A stretch of 64,000 bases of DNA from DASQGA01 sp963762085 (GCA_963762085.1 CAVXJD010000006.1:1-64000); one strand, 5' to 3'. Positions 51,201 through 59,239 are shown, counted from the first letter of the stretch. The notes: a model not told the origin generated them from the letters alone. Translations and numbers: made by a program.

Positions 51201-52088
51201 GTGGATTTGAGCGGCAATGTCGGAAAGAGCGCGGCTTCGACGTTCGCAGTGGTCACGCCCTCGTCGTCGGGCGACCCGGTGCTGGCCGGAGCCGGAGACA
51301 TCGCAGACTGCACCGACACGGGCGTAGCGCAGACGGCGAACCTCTTGCTCGGACTCCCGACCGCAACCGTGCAGACATTCGGCGACAACGCTTACCCGCA
51401 CGGATCCTCGAATGACTTCAACAACTGTTACCACCCCACCTGGGGACAGGTGAAATCGCGCACGAACCCGGCGATCGGCGACCACGAGTACGAGACCCCG
51501 AACGCATCGGGCTACTTCAACTACTTCGCAGACCGCCTGGCCCCGTTCGGCCCGAGCGCGCAGGACCCGCTACGTGCCTACTACAGCTACGACATCGGTG
51601 CCTGGCACGTGGTCGTCCTCAATGCGATCTGCTGGGAATTGCCGGGCTGCAGCGTCAGCGGCCAGGTTGCATGGCTCGCCGCCGATTTGGCTGCACACAC
51701 GAACAGTTGCACGCTGGCCGTCCTGGCGAGCCCCCGGTGGAGCTCCGGCTCGGTCCACGGCAGCAATGCGCAGATGCAGCCGTATTGGGACAACCTGTAC
51801 GCGAAGGACGTCGACGTTATTCTCGGCGGCGACGACCACGTCTACGAGCGCTTCGCACCGCAAGATCCACAGGGCTACTATGCTCCAAGTAGAGGCATCC
51901 GCCAGTTCACGGTCGGGACCGGTGGCGGCAGCCTGTACACGTTCGCCGAGCCTAAGGCCAACAGCGAGGTGCGCTACCGTGCGACGTACGGCATCCTGAA
52001 GCTCAAGCTCCACGCGACCTCATACGAATGGGAGTACCTGCCGACGGCCGGGTCCTTCTCGGACTCCGGAAGCGCCGCCTGCCACTAA
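45285..52088 (+). CDS. Giant secreted Ig-like/LamG/metallophosphoesterase surface protein
   Basis: From ATG 45285 the protein has 2,267 residues. A Sec signal peptide (LFALWLVALVALTAVPTASA) is followed by an N-terminal beta domain to about residue 290, many Ig-like repeats, two LamG-type domains (about 1239-1451 and 1668-1883) and a C-terminal calcineurin-like phosphoesterase domain (about 1996-2267). Residues 377-745 and 758-1126 are duplicate copies, and each contains two 85-residue subrepeats (CQLDGGGYSACTSPESYTG). In the phosphoesterase domain GDIADC, GDNAYP and GDHEYE are present, but the later His sites are changed (LASP, GGDDH). Probably a large adhesin-like exported protein of the EPS locus. 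Confidence 0.9.
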   Translation: MLQNCGLTRGSLSGHGRGSATSRFAFRRHLFALWLVALVALTAVPTASAAFSLTRLHFSTAAGPENYVYTTGNTVVPEGGTDAGTFYKFVVTDSSGAARNVFSCTPSADFSITNNSYSVSSADPASGSAAWKYTLQQFSNGTCTGTPAKSASKNFYVARATAYEDSALTRPRSVFAAGQTTYLVIQGVAPGLIDWSTTWIKPSGATACANTAANDRPDANSSGGLPKTSASFLQYRPNLTQNGSLWNRESEYETVPCASLDSTNQGQWKLLVQRDATNFATLTAFTLDTTAPPAPLLTTSPPSSTGSSSATFAFTDADPDAAFECALNGAAFASCTSPKTYTGLVSGTHSFAVRAADPAGNRSSATTYNWTVDATPPSISLVLPADGSVTGDATPTFSGTAGTDPGDSTTVTVNLYSGSSASGTPIQTLTATRGSGGAYSVNASPPLADGTYTGQAEQADDAGNTGQSSARTFALDTTAPETTILTAPSDPSSSGSASFTFDASELGSSFACQLDGGGYSACTSPESYTGLADGSHTFQVRASDAAGNTDPTPASRTWTVDSAGPDTSITAAPADPTNTADASFSFSASEPGSSFACQLDGGGYSACTSPESYTGLADGSHTFQVRASDAAGNTDPTPASRTWTIDTQAPTPTLATPANGTTTSDTTPTFSGSAATSTGDSTAVTITIYAGADTSGGVVQTLTTTRAGNGSYSADASAPLELGTYTARSEQSDDAGNTGNSSANTFSVDPTAPDIEPPSISLVLPADGSVTGDATPTFSGTAGTDPGDSTTVTVNLYSGSSASGTPIQTLTATRGSGGAYSVNASPPLADGTYTGQAEQADDAGNTGQSSARTFALDTTAPETTILTAPSDPSSSGSASFTFDASELGSSFACQLDGGGYSACTSPESYTGLADGSHTFQVRASDAAGNTDPTPASRTWTVDSAGPDTSITAAPADPTNTADASFSFSASEPGSSFACQLDGGGYSACTSPESYTGLADGSHTFQVRASDAAGNTDPTPASRTWTIDTQAPTPTLATPANGTTTSDTTPTFSGSAATSTGDSTAVTITIYAGADTSGGVVQTLTTTRAGNGSYSADASAPLELGTYTARSEQSDDAGNTGNSSANTFTIAAPDTVPPVITLTTPASGTDTTDPTPTFAGTAGTDPGDSTTVTVNLYSGSSASGTPIQTLTATRGSGGAYSVDASPPLVGGTYTARAEQRDAEDNLGLSQARTFSVHSGYRDEILTDQPIAYWRLGESSGTTAFDQAGATNGSYQNGVTLGQSGALITGSDSAVAFDGVDDQVTVPHSASLNATTTVTVEAWIKRAKSGVWQNVVAKSGGGAVANQNYALWISTTNNAVAFFGSGSSSARVDGPVLDTAWHHVVATYDNATARIYVDGTLRASTASTVRMTANTLPLMIGRGSDGTRQYGGVLDEIAIYGAVLPAGRIQAHYAAATTFDTTAPSITLSTPADGSQTNDTTPLFAGTAGTQPGDSSTVTVLVYDGTSATGTPAQTLTTTRAADGSYSVEPGTPLSEGAHTVQAEQRDTALNVGRSAARTFTVTTADITPPAVTLTTPPDGSSGTDATPTFSGAAGLAPGDLPTVTINVYAGVSPAGEPIQTLTTLAVAASWSAGGDSLPEGTYTARAEQADSSGNLGLTSPHVFTIGTSYRDDVLSDAPAAYWRLGELSGTTARDDKGTNNGSYQNGVTLGRPGALTADTNSAVSFDGIDDIVTVPNSSSLNATSGVTLEAWVKRTKSGAWQNIVSKPGNGSPAAQNYALWMNTTNQPVAIFGNGSTSFSVYAPAIDTNWHHVVATYDNSVGKVYVDGILKASATSTVRLTANTQQLTIGRSTDNLRVFGGVLDEVAVYPTVLVSARIQEHYQKANAIDSITPIVTLSTPPDGSSTLNTKPHYAGMAEVTASDSATVSVKIYPGSSASGTPVQTLSTTRFTSGAWSVDPSTALALGTYTAQAEQVDLSGNVGKSAASTFAVVTPSSSGDPVLAGAGDIADCTDTGVAQTANLLLGLPTATVQTFGDNAYPHGSSNDFNNCYHPTWGQVKSRTNPAIGDHEYETPNASGYFNYFADRLAPFGPSAQDPLRAYYSYDIGAWHVVVLNAICWELPGCSVSGQVAWLAADLAAHTNSCTLAVLASPRWSSGSVHGSNAQMQPYWDNLYAKDVDVILGGDDHVYERFAPQDPQGYYAPSRGIRQFTVGTGGGSLYTFAEPKANSEVRYRATYGILKLKLHATSYEWEYLPTAGSFSDSGSAACH
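46413..47518. repeat. 1,106-bp tandem repeat, copy 1
   Basis: This copy encodes residues 377-745 of the giant surface protein. Its sequence matches copy 2, 1,143 bp downstream, at every point I compared, including identical antisense and out-of-frame translations across more than 900 bp. Each copy contains a nested 255-bp (85-codon) direct repeat. Period is a multiple of three, so the reading frame is kept. Confidence 0.92.
47556..48661. repeat. 1,106-bp tandem repeat, copy 2
   Basis: Second copy, encoding residues 758-1126; the 37-bp spacer between copies encodes a short unrelated linker. A partial third copy of the leading Ig-like module (about 48765-48915, starting GCGGGAACGGATCCGGGCGA) follows with a few differences. 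The near-total nucleotide identity implies a recent duplication or ongoing gene conversion. Confidence 0.92.
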
Positions 52089-52102
52089 GCAGACGCCGGC
52101 TC

Positions 52103-54226
52103 ATGGTCGGCCTCGCCGCCACACTTTGCGTGGGAGGTCTCGTCCTGATCATGTGGATCGTCCTCGATAGAGGGTCCCCGTCGCTCGCGCTATTGGCCCC
52201 GGCCGCCGGAAGCTTCACAAATGACTCCACGCCCGCGTTCACCGGCCGAGCCTCCGATTCGACCACATCGGACGTGCATCTCCGCGTCTATCGGGGTATC
52301 CGGACGGAGGGTCGCCCACTGCGAATTGAGATAGGTCGGGTGCTCAATACGGGAGCCTTCTCGATCGCCCTACGGAGGCCGTTGCCGCCCGGGACGTATA
52401 CCGCGGTCGCATTTCAGCGAGAGGGCAACGGAGCCACGCGGAAGAGCGCTCCCAACACATTCGTTTACTGGCAGGTCTCAACGACGAAAGAAACGACGTC
52501 CTCCGTCGTAGGATTGTTCCGCGGGGATCCCCGCCTCGGAGATCAACCTGCGCCGGGGAGGCACGGAGCGATCTCGTTCGACGGCACGGATGACGAGCTC
52601 CTCGTCTTCGACGCTCCACCGCTAGACGCCACAAACGGTGCGACCGTTCAAGTCCGGCTCAATCCAGAACGCAGGCACGTCTGGCAGAATGTGGTGGGGA
52701 AGCCCGGGGAAGGTCCGGCGGCTGCGCAAAACTACGCGCTCTGGCTCAACCCCGACGGACGAGCGGTGGCGCTCTTCGGGGGTGACAGCCGCGCCTCGGC
52801 GCGTGTTGACAGCCCGGTGCTCGTGCCCGGTTGGCACGAAATCACTGCGACCTACGACGGACGGGTGGCCAAGATGTATCTGGACGGCACGCTCGTCTCG
52901 TCCAGATCAAAGACCGTCCAGCTCGTCAGCAATGCCTACCCGCTGATGATCGCGGCCGGAAGCGACGGAAGCCGGCGCTACGCCGGCGCGCTCGACGGGT
53001 TCACGATCTACCCGAGAGCATTGTCGGCAGCTCGAATCCGAACCGAGATAGGAAACCTGAGCGCCTTCGACTCGACGGCGCCCGTCTTGACGCTGACGAC
53101 GCCGGAACCAGGAAGTGTCACGACCGACACGACCCCGGAGCTCGCCGGCATGGCCGGCCTTGCGGCCGGCGATTCGGCGCGAGTAAGCATCCATCTTTAC
53201 CCCGGGGCGGACACGAGCGGGGAACCGCTTCGAACGGTTTCGTCCAAGCGCCTCGGGCGCGGCACCTGGGGCGCCTCGCTACCTGTGGCCCTGCCCAGGG
53301 GCACGTACACCGCCTCCGCAGAGCAGCGCGACAAGGCCGGTAACGTCGCACGTACGACGACGACGTTTACGGTCTCGCCCCGCCGTGCGCAGGGCCCCCA
53401 GGTCGTCGCCGTCGGAGATATCGCATATTGCGACGACAACGGCGACGAGAAGACGGCTGCTCTGCTCGACCGCCTCCCGGGTACGGTCCTCACGCTGGGC
53501 GACCATGCCTACGAGTATGGAACGGCACAGGAGTTCACTGCCTGCTACGACCCGAGCTGGGGGCGACACAGACATCGGACCGTTCCCACGATCGGAGGTC
53601 ACGAGTACGGAGACGGCCGCGACCACCAGGCCACGGCGTACTACGAGTACTTCTCACGCCAACTCGCGCCTTTCGGCGCGGCGGCAACCGATCCGCGCAG
53701 AGGCTGGTACAGCCACGAAATCGGCACCTGGCACGTCGTCCATCTGAACACAACCTGGCGGGAGGTCGGACTGCCGAAACCCGGGTCCGAGCAGCTGCGC
53801 TGGCTTCGCGCGGACCTCGAGCGCCACTCCAACCTTTGTACGCTCGCCATCTGGCACGATCCTGTCTTCAGCTCGGGTCGGAACGGCGGCGGCGCCGGCT
53901 TCAGGCCGCTCTGGGACGTCCTTTACGCCGGCAATGCGGATCTCGTGCTGAACGGGCACGACCACGACTACGAGCGCTTCGCCCCCCAAGCCCCGAGCGG
54001 CGCCTACGACCCCGGGCGAGGCATCCGGGAGTTCGTCGTCGGGACCGGCGGTCGAAGCCACTATGACTTTGCATCCGGACGAGGAATCCTTCCGAACAGC
54101 GAAGTACGTAATGACCGCACGTTCGGAGTCTTGACGCTACGGCTGGGCCGAACAGGCTATGACTGGAAGTTCGTCCCGGAAACGGGAAAGAGGTTCTCGG
54201 ACGCAGGGAGCGACATCTGCCACTGA
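52103..54226 (+). CDS. Secreted LamG/Ig-like/metallophosphoesterase protein
   Basis: The protein has 707 residues from ATG 52103 and is a shorter paralogue of the upstream giant. A signal-anchor helix (MVGLAATLCVGGLVLIMWIV) is followed by an Ig-like module, a LamG-like domain, a second Ig-like module and a calcineurin-like phosphoesterase domain. Phosphoesterase motifs: GDIAYC (438), GDHAYE (466), GGHEYG (498), WHDP (584) and NGHDHDYERF (617). The C-terminal histidine sites are intact, but the usual Asn in GDN and GNHE is replaced. ATG 52028 would give a more basic N-terminus but overlaps the upstream gene by 61 bp. Confidence 0.9.
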   Translation: MVGLAATLCVGGLVLIMWIVLDRGSPSLALLAPAAGSFTNDSTPAFTGRASDSTTSDVHLRVYRGIRTEGRPLRIEIGRVLNTGAFSIALRRPLPPGTYTAVAFQREGNGATRKSAPNTFVYWQVSTTKETTSSVVGLFRGDPRLGDQPAPGRHGAISFDGTDDELLVFDAPPLDATNGATVQVRLNPERRHVWQNVVGKPGEGPAAAQNYALWLNPDGRAVALFGGDSRASARVDSPVLVPGWHEITATYDGRVAKMYLDGTLVSSRSKTVQLVSNAYPLMIAAGSDGSRRYAGALDGFTIYPRALSAARIRTEIGNLSAFDSTAPVLTLTTPEPGSVTTDTTPELAGMAGLAAGDSARVSIHLYPGADTSGEPLRTVSSKRLGRGTWGASLPVALPRGTYTASAEQRDKAGNVARTTTTFTVSPRRAQGPQVVAVGDIAYCDDNGDEKTAALLDRLPGTVLTLGDHAYEYGTAQEFTACYDPSWGRHRHRTVPTIGGHEYGDGRDHQATAYYEYFSRQLAPFGAAATDPRRGWYSHEIGTWHVVHLNTTWREVGLPKPGSEQLRWLRADLERHSNLCTLAIWHDPVFSSGRNGGGAGFRPLWDVLYAGNADLVLNGHDHDYERFAPQAPSGAYDPGRGIREFVVGTGGRSHYDFASGRGILPNSEVRNDRTFGVLTLRLGRTGYDWKFVPETGKRFSDAGSDICH

Positions 54227-54301
54227 TTCCAAGACGGATGAGGCCTGTCCCGTCGGACTCGACCAACCACAGGAGCCGGGGCCGGCGTTCTTCTCCCGTG
54301 T

Positions 54302-55402
54302 CTAGTGAAGCGGAGGAGGCGGCCGGAGACCTTTTAGCGGACCCATTCGTGCGCACGGGCTTCCCTGACGAAGGGTGAAGTCCGCGGCACCGCGAGCGAC
54401 GAAAAGCGGATTCACGGAACGATTCAGCCGGCGCGCGTATCCGTCCGTGTATCCGAAATTTCCCCACGGTGCTCGCCAGACGCAGTTGTGCTCGACGACG
54501 TTGCCTTCTGGCTGCCGCTCGGGAAAGTAGGACTCGACGTTGTAGCGAGCTTGTGCGTTCGTGATGATGTTCCATTGCACGCGGTTGTACGACGAGGCGA
54601 AGCTTTGCGCGTACTCCCCGCCCGCCTCCTCTCCCGAGAACGTGAGGTTTCCGCGGTTCTCGCGCCCATTTCCGTCGATGACGTTGTGCGCGATGAGACT
54701 ATTCTGGGCACTCGGGTACATCGAGATTCCGTACCCAGGATTGTCGTAGATGTAGTTGTTCCGAATGATGGCGCCGCGGGAAAATTCGGCGTAGATCCCA
54801 TGGTCGTGGCCGCCGTTTCCACCTCCGCAGGCGTGGATGCGACTGCGTGAGATGAGCGGCCTGAACGTCGGCATCGTGACCTGGCCGAGCAGGATGCACG
54901 ACCCCCGGTTCGTCTCGTTCAGCTTGTGTCTGTTGGTGACCTCCAGCCGCGAGAGGACAGCGTCGTCGCCGTAGACGTGGAGCGTGATCGGCCCCGCGTC
55001 GTGCCCGTCGATGACGATTCTGGAGACGGTGACGTGATTGGCTTCGTCCGTGATGCGAAGGTAGCCCCGGATCCGCGCGCGCGCTCCAATGACGCTCCTC
55101 AGCGTGACGTCACCCTGATAGAAGCTGACGTCTCCGACATACGTTCCTCGCTTGAGGCAGCCAACTTGACCAGGCCTTAGCTCGTTCACGAGGTATTGAA
55201 CGGTTCGGTACGGTCGAAGGACAGTCCCTCGATTCGAGTTCCGCCCCCAGGGTGCTGCGAACTTGGTACAGGTGGAAGTCCCTGACGCCTGAGTACCGTC
55301 GGCACCGGTCGCTGAACTCACTGCGGCGCTCGCCGGCAGGGCTATCGAAAGGAAGGCGACGATCAGCGCCGCGACGGATGAATGGTTGCGCCGATGAAGC
55401 AA
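54302..55402 (-). CDS. Secreted right-handed beta-helix protein
   Basis: The 366-residue protein has a Sec signal peptide (AALIVAFLSIALPASA) and then a parallel beta-helix: RGTYVGDVSFYQGDVTLRSV, SRIVIDGHDAG, and repeated N-N-Y-I-Y-D-N-P-type turns such as IIRNNYIYDNPGYGISMYP. The fold matches pectate-lyase-like and alginate C5-epimerase-like proteins. The shared motif APWGNFGYTDGY links it to the paralogue at 59.3 kb. A polysaccharide lyase, epimerase or hydrolase role is possible; no catalytic residues are identified. Confidence 0.85.
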   Translation of the reverse strand: MLHRRNHSSVAALIVAFLSIALPASAAVSSATGADGTQASGTSTCTKFAAPWGRNSNRGTVLRPYRTVQYLVNELRPGQVGCLKRGTYVGDVSFYQGDVTLRSVIGARARIRGYLRITDEANHVTVSRIVIDGHDAGPITLHVYGDDAVLSRLEVTNRHKLNETNRGSCILLGQVTMPTFRPLISRSRIHACGGGNGGHDHGIYAEFSRGAIIRNNYIYDNPGYGISMYPSAQNSLIAHNVIDGNGRENRGNLTFSGEEAGGEYAQSFASSYNRVQWNIITNAQARYNVESYFPERQPEGNVVEHNCVWRAPWGNFGYTDGYARRLNRSVNPLFVARGAADFTLRQGSPCARMGPLKGLRPPPPLH

Positions 55403-55433
55403 GAAAGCATGCCGGTGCTAGAGCCTCGGGACG

Positions 55434-57056
55434 CTAACGGACCCGACGGCTGGCGCGCAGAGCACGAAGCCTTTGGTACGCGGCCGGGCTCAACCGCTTG
55501 GTGGCGTGCTTTCCCCTCCACTCAAGCCAGAGCTGGGCCCGCGCCCGCCGGCTACAGGCGGCGTAGGCCGCGGCGCGACCCGCGGGCGTCGACGACCAGA
55601 TTCCAAACCGGCCGAGAGTGGCCAGATCCCCGAACCAGCGGACTCGTCTACTCGGCTCGGAGGTCATGAGTACGCGGAGTCCAGCACGTGCCGCGGACTC
55701 CGTTACACGAGCCGAGAGAAACCCTCCCGGCACGGAGGCCACGTCGGGTTTCTCCCCCAGGATTTCCCCGAGCACTTCGCGGCTGCGTCGCCATTCGCCG
55801 ACGAGCTCGGAAAGAGGTAGGCGTCCCATGTACGTCGGGTGCGTGTGCGAGTGCGTGCCGACGACATGCCCGCGTTCGGCGAGGGCCCTGATCCCTTCCG
55901 CGTCGAGGAATCCGCGTCGCCCGACTGCGCCCGTCGGGATGAAGAAGTACCCACGCCAGCCACGCCGCTCGAGAGCCCGGCCTATGTCGTGTGCGGACGC
56001 CCCTCCATCGTCGAACGTCAGGACAGTTCGGGAGCGCGGAAGCAAGCGATCGCGGTCCGACAGGGCGGGCAGAAGTCCCACCTCGAGACCTGTGGACGCA
56101 ATTGCATCCAGGTGTGCCTCGAAGCGTTCTGGCTCTAGCTTGTATCGGGCCGCGAGCGGGCCGGGAAAGCCAACGGACTCCGCATCCGGCCTCGCGACGA
56201 CGTCGTGATACAGAAGAATTGTCACGAATGGTTCCGACGCGCGGCCAGCTTCCAGCGCGCATAGTCGGAGAGGCGCGGCTGGCCCCACGCTCCTCGAAGC
56301 GCGACCGCTCACATCGAGGGGAGCCAACTCGCCCGCACAGGCGCGCTTCATGTCCTCCAGGACTGAAGGCAAGTGGTCGCACACGACCCGAAACTGGACC
56401 ATCACATGCGAGTCCTCTCGGTCGTCGAACTCGGCCTCGTAGTAGGCGTAGACCGGCCCCGTGTCGACGCCTTCGTCGATGCGAAGCAAGGTCGCGCCGA
56501 CCCGGCCGAGATCCCTCCGCGCGAGCGCCCAGAAGCACCCGTGAGCATTCCGGTATTCCGGGCAGATGCCCGGATGGACGACAAAGGTCCCCTGGGCGGG
56601 GGTCGCAAAGATCTCGGGTCGGAGAATCGTCTTGCAGGCAGCGAGCGCTGCATCGGCGCCCAACGACGCGAGGAACTCACGAGCAGTTTCGGAGTTCGGG
56701 TCCTCCGTCTCATGGACGGGAACGGTCGGTGGAGCCGGCAGCCGCTCGAGCTCCTCTGTCGTCCTGGTCCGAATCCACGCCCGATCGCGGGACGCACGCC
56801 GAAGGTTGTAGAACACCCTGAACGCCAACACGTCGAGCAACCTCCAGCCGGACCTTTTCCACTCGCGCCGGAACCGGGCGCCGCGCTGGCGCGGAGAGTT
56901 ACGTATGAGCAGGATCCCGGTGAGCTCACTCTCAGCCGCGAGCTGAGCCGCGAGCAACCTGTGGTCGACGAGGCTGCTCTCGCTACAGATGAGAGCTGTG
57001 CGCAGCGGCCTCGAGTGCTCTCCGTCCGCAGGTGACGAACTCGTTTCGGCGGTCAC
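55434..57056 (-). CDS. Formyltransferase-polysaccharide deacetylase fusion
   Basis: The 540-residue protein joins two enzymes. Residues 1-260 form a formyltransferase-like domain with VVHPGICPEYRNAHGCFWAL and IDEGVDTGPVYAYY, matching the His and Asp of methionyl-tRNA formyltransferase-type enzymes; the Asn two before the His is Val here. Residues 280-540 form a NodB-type deacetylase: TILLYHDVV, VLTFDDGGAS and HSHTHP supply the metal and base residues. One protein might remove an acetyl group and another step add a formyl group to an amino sugar. Its gene overlaps GT4 by 4 bp. Confidence 0.85.
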   Translation of the reverse strand: MTAETSSSPADGEHSRPLRTALICSESSLVDHRLLAAQLAAESELTGILLIRNSPRQRGARFRREWKRSGWRLLDVLAFRVFYNLRRASRDRAWIRTRTTEELERLPAPPTVPVHETEDPNSETAREFLASLGADAALAACKTILRPEIFATPAQGTFVVHPGICPEYRNAHGCFWALARRDLGRVGATLLRIDEGVDTGPVYAYYEAEFDDREDSHVMVQFRVVCDHLPSVLEDMKRACAGELAPLDVSGRASRSVGPAAPLRLCALEAGRASEPFVTILLYHDVVARPDAESVGFPGPLAARYKLEPERFEAHLDAIASTGLEVGLLPALSDRDRLLPRSRTVLTFDDGGASAHDIGRALERRGWRGYFFIPTGAVGRRGFLDAEGIRALAERGHVVGTHSHTHPTYMGRLPLSELVGEWRRSREVLGEILGEKPDVASVPGGFLSARVTESAARAGLRVLMTSEPSRRVRWFGDLATLGRFGIWSSTPAGRAAAYAACSRRARAQLWLEWRGKHATKRLSPAAYQRLRALRASRRVR

Positions 57057-58246
57057 CGGCGTGGTCGACTCGTGCGCACGAGCTCTTCGTACAGAAGCTC
57101 CACGCGTTCCACCATGCTTTCCAGGTCGAACTCTCGCCCTTGCCGGTCCTTTCCACGTGCGCCCATTCGGTGTCGGACTTCCGGGTCGCGAAGCAGCTTT
57201 GCGATGGCGCCCGCCAGCGCGCCGGGGTCCCGAGGGGGCACGAGGAGCCCGTGAACAGTGTCCTCGATTAGCTCTCCGAGGCCACCAACGTCCGTCGCGA
57301 CGACCGGACGACCCGCGGCCATGTACTCCATTACGGATAGAGGCGTTCCCTCGAAGTCTGAGCAGCAGACCGCGACATCGCTGCCGGCCAGCAGGTCGGG
57401 AACGTCCGTCCGCGTGCCCAGAAGCTTCACGACGTCTTCGACCCCTTCACGACGTATCTGGTCGCGCAAGGCGGCTTCCTCACGCCCGTCCCCCGCGACC
57501 AGCACCGCGAGTTCGGGAAATTCCGCGTGCAGGCGCGACGCTGCCGAGACGAGTACCTCGAGCGCCTTCTCGGGCCGCAGTTGGCAGACGGTCACGACGA
57601 CCGGTGCTTCGGGCGGGATGTCGAGCTCCGCGCGGATGTCGCCACCGGTCGGCTGCCGCCGCGGAATCGAGTTCGGCAGCACACGGATCCGCGTCGGATT
57701 CACACCCTCGTAGTCGATCATGCGCCTCCGGTCGGCTCGTGAGACAGCAATGAACGCGTCCGCACCGCGGCCAATGACCTCACGGTCGAGAAACCGACGA
57801 ATCGCAGGGCCCTTGCGCGAGAGGCGGGCCGACGCCCAGCTCTGCTCGTGCGCAATGACAACGGGTACGGCTGCGAGTCGGCCGAGGATCGTCCCCCAGA
57901 CATTCGAGCCGAACTTGTGCGCGTGAATGACGTCGACCCGCTCGCGCCGGAGAAGCGAGACAAGAGGCCACCAAGCCCTGAATGCGAACTTCGAGTGTCG
58001 GTCGAGCGTGAGCAGGCGTACGCCTGCCGCCTCGAGGTCGGCGCGAAACGATGGGCCCTCGAGCGACCTCGTCGCGCACAGAATGCTCTCGAAACGCTTC
58101 GGGTCGAGATGCATCGCAATGGTCACCGCCATCCGCTCACCGCCCCCGGTGATATCGGGGTTGTCAACCAGAGTGACCACACGGATGCGACCGTCTGTCT
58201 GGTTGTCCAAGGCGCCGTTGTACTGTTTCGAAGTCGTGATAGGCAA
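57053..58246 (-). CDS. Family 4 glycosyltransferase
   Basis: The 397-residue GT-B enzyme has an N-terminal domain with DNPDITGGGERMAVTIAMHL and DVIHAHKFGSNVWGTI, and the GT4 C-terminal donor site: QLRPEKALEVLVSAA and SDFEGTPLSVMEYMAAGRPV, the E-x7-E motif. It should add a sugar from a nucleotide donor to the lipid-linked repeat unit on the cytoplasmic face. The stop overlaps the next start (4 bp) so it is coupled to the fusion protein. Confidence 0.93.
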   Translation of the reverse strand: MPITTSKQYNGALDNQTDGRIRVVTLVDNPDITGGGERMAVTIAMHLDPKRFESILCATRSLEGPSFRADLEAAGVRLLTLDRHSKFAFRAWWPLVSLLRRERVDVIHAHKFGSNVWGTILGRLAAVPVVIAHEQSWASARLSRKGPAIRRFLDREVIGRGADAFIAVSRADRRRMIDYEGVNPTRIRVLPNSIPRRQPTGGDIRAELDIPPEAPVVVTVCQLRPEKALEVLVSAASRLHAEFPELAVLVAGDGREEAALRDQIRREGVEDVVKLLGTRTDVPDLLAGSDVAVCCSDFEGTPLSVMEYMAAGRPVVATDVGGLGELIEDTVHGLLVPPRDPGALAGAIAKLLRDPEVRHRMGARGKDRQGREFDLESMVERVELLYEELVRTSRPRR

Positions 58247-58271
58247 ACGTAATCTGGTCCTCGGTCAGGCG

Positions 58272-59207
58272 ATGGCGTTGAGCCGGACGGCTCGGGCAGT
58301 TGCTCGCAGCACATCAATTTCAGCGCTGCGCAGGGCCAGAGTCGCCTCGACCTCCCGACTCCCGCGTGGCCGCAATTTTCGCCGGGAAAGGCCCACTGGA
58401 TATTACATCGATTTCCGGACGAAAACCGACGAGCCCACCTGGCCACCCGGATGGTTTCCTTGGCCAGGATTTCACCGCTTCATGGGGATTTCCCAGTGGG
58501 CTCTGGGCTGCTACGAACGCTACCTGGAAGGCGAAGGCGAGGTTTGGCTGGATGCTGCTCGCCAAGCAGGTGACTACCTGGTCGCGGAGCAGTCGGCCGG
58601 AGGCGGCTGGTACGAAGAGCACGCGCATCCACACACGTTCGTCGTCCGTGCTCCCTGGCTCTCCGCGATGGCCCAGGGACAGTGTGTGAGTGTTCTGGTT
58701 CGACTCTTCCTCGAATCCGGTGAGGCGCGCTTCGCGGAATCTGCCGCCAGCGGATTGGGCCCTATGGCTAAACCATTCGCTGAGGGTGGGGTCCGCTCGT
58801 ACCTCGCTGGTAGCCCAATCCTCGAGGAATATCCGACCGACCCCCCAAGCCACGTTCTAAACGGTGCGATCTTCGCGCTCTGGGGATACTACGACGCTTG
58901 GCGCGGGCTCGAGGATGCCGAAGCAGGACAGGAATTCAGGGATTGCCTCGACACCCTCTCGGAAAGCGGTCATCGCTGGGATACCGGGTCGTGGTCTCGG
59001 TACGACCTCTACCCTCATCCGAGCATCAACGTGGCAAGTCCGTTCTACCACGCGCTTCACGTCGATCAACTCCGAGCAACGGACGCCGTCTTCCCGACGC
59101 CGGAAATCGCCACGCTCGCCGGCAAGTTCGAAGCATACGGTGCCCGCCGCCGTAACCGGATCGAGGCAATCGCTCGAAAAGTCGCCTTCCGGCTGAGAGT
59201 GCGCTGA
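58272..59207 (+). CDS. D-glucuronyl C5-epimerase-like protein
   Basis: The 311-residue protein matches the (alpha/alpha)n-barrel of glucuronyl C5-epimerase C-terminal domains. Key segments are YYIDFRTKTDEP, GISQWALGCYERYL and LNGAIFALWGYYDAWRG, with WSRYDLYPHPSINVASPFYH near the end. These enzymes invert the C5 of glucuronate in heparosan-like polymers. There is no signal peptide, unlike many homologues, so location is unclear. GTG 58236 is an alternative start. Presence in this locus is the best hint that the polymer contains a uronic acid. Confidence 0.78.
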   Translation: MALSRTARAVARSTSISALRRARVASTSRLPRGRNFRRERPTGYYIDFRTKTDEPTWPPGWFPWPGFHRFMGISQWALGCYERYLEGEGEVWLDAARQAGDYLVAEQSAGGGWYEEHAHPHTFVVRAPWLSAMAQGQCVSVLVRLFLESGEARFAESAASGLGPMAKPFAEGGVRSYLAGSPILEEYPTDPPSHVLNGAIFALWGYYDAWRGLEDAEAGQEFRDCLDTLSESGHRWDTGSWSRYDLYPHPSINVASPFYHALHVDQLRATDAVFPTPEIATLAGKFEAYGARRRNRIEAIARKVAFRLRVR

Positions 59208-59208
59208 C

Positions 59209-59239
59209 TCCCTCTTAGGAGGGATTCCGCTCAGGCGGA
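59209..59239. terminator. Two tandem hairpins after the epimerase gene
   Basis: TCCCTC-TTAG-GAGGGA (59209-59224) and TCCGC-TCAG-GCGGA (59226-59239) directly follow the epimerase stop (59207). Both stems are perfect with four-base loops, so a terminator is likely. Confidence 0.6.
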
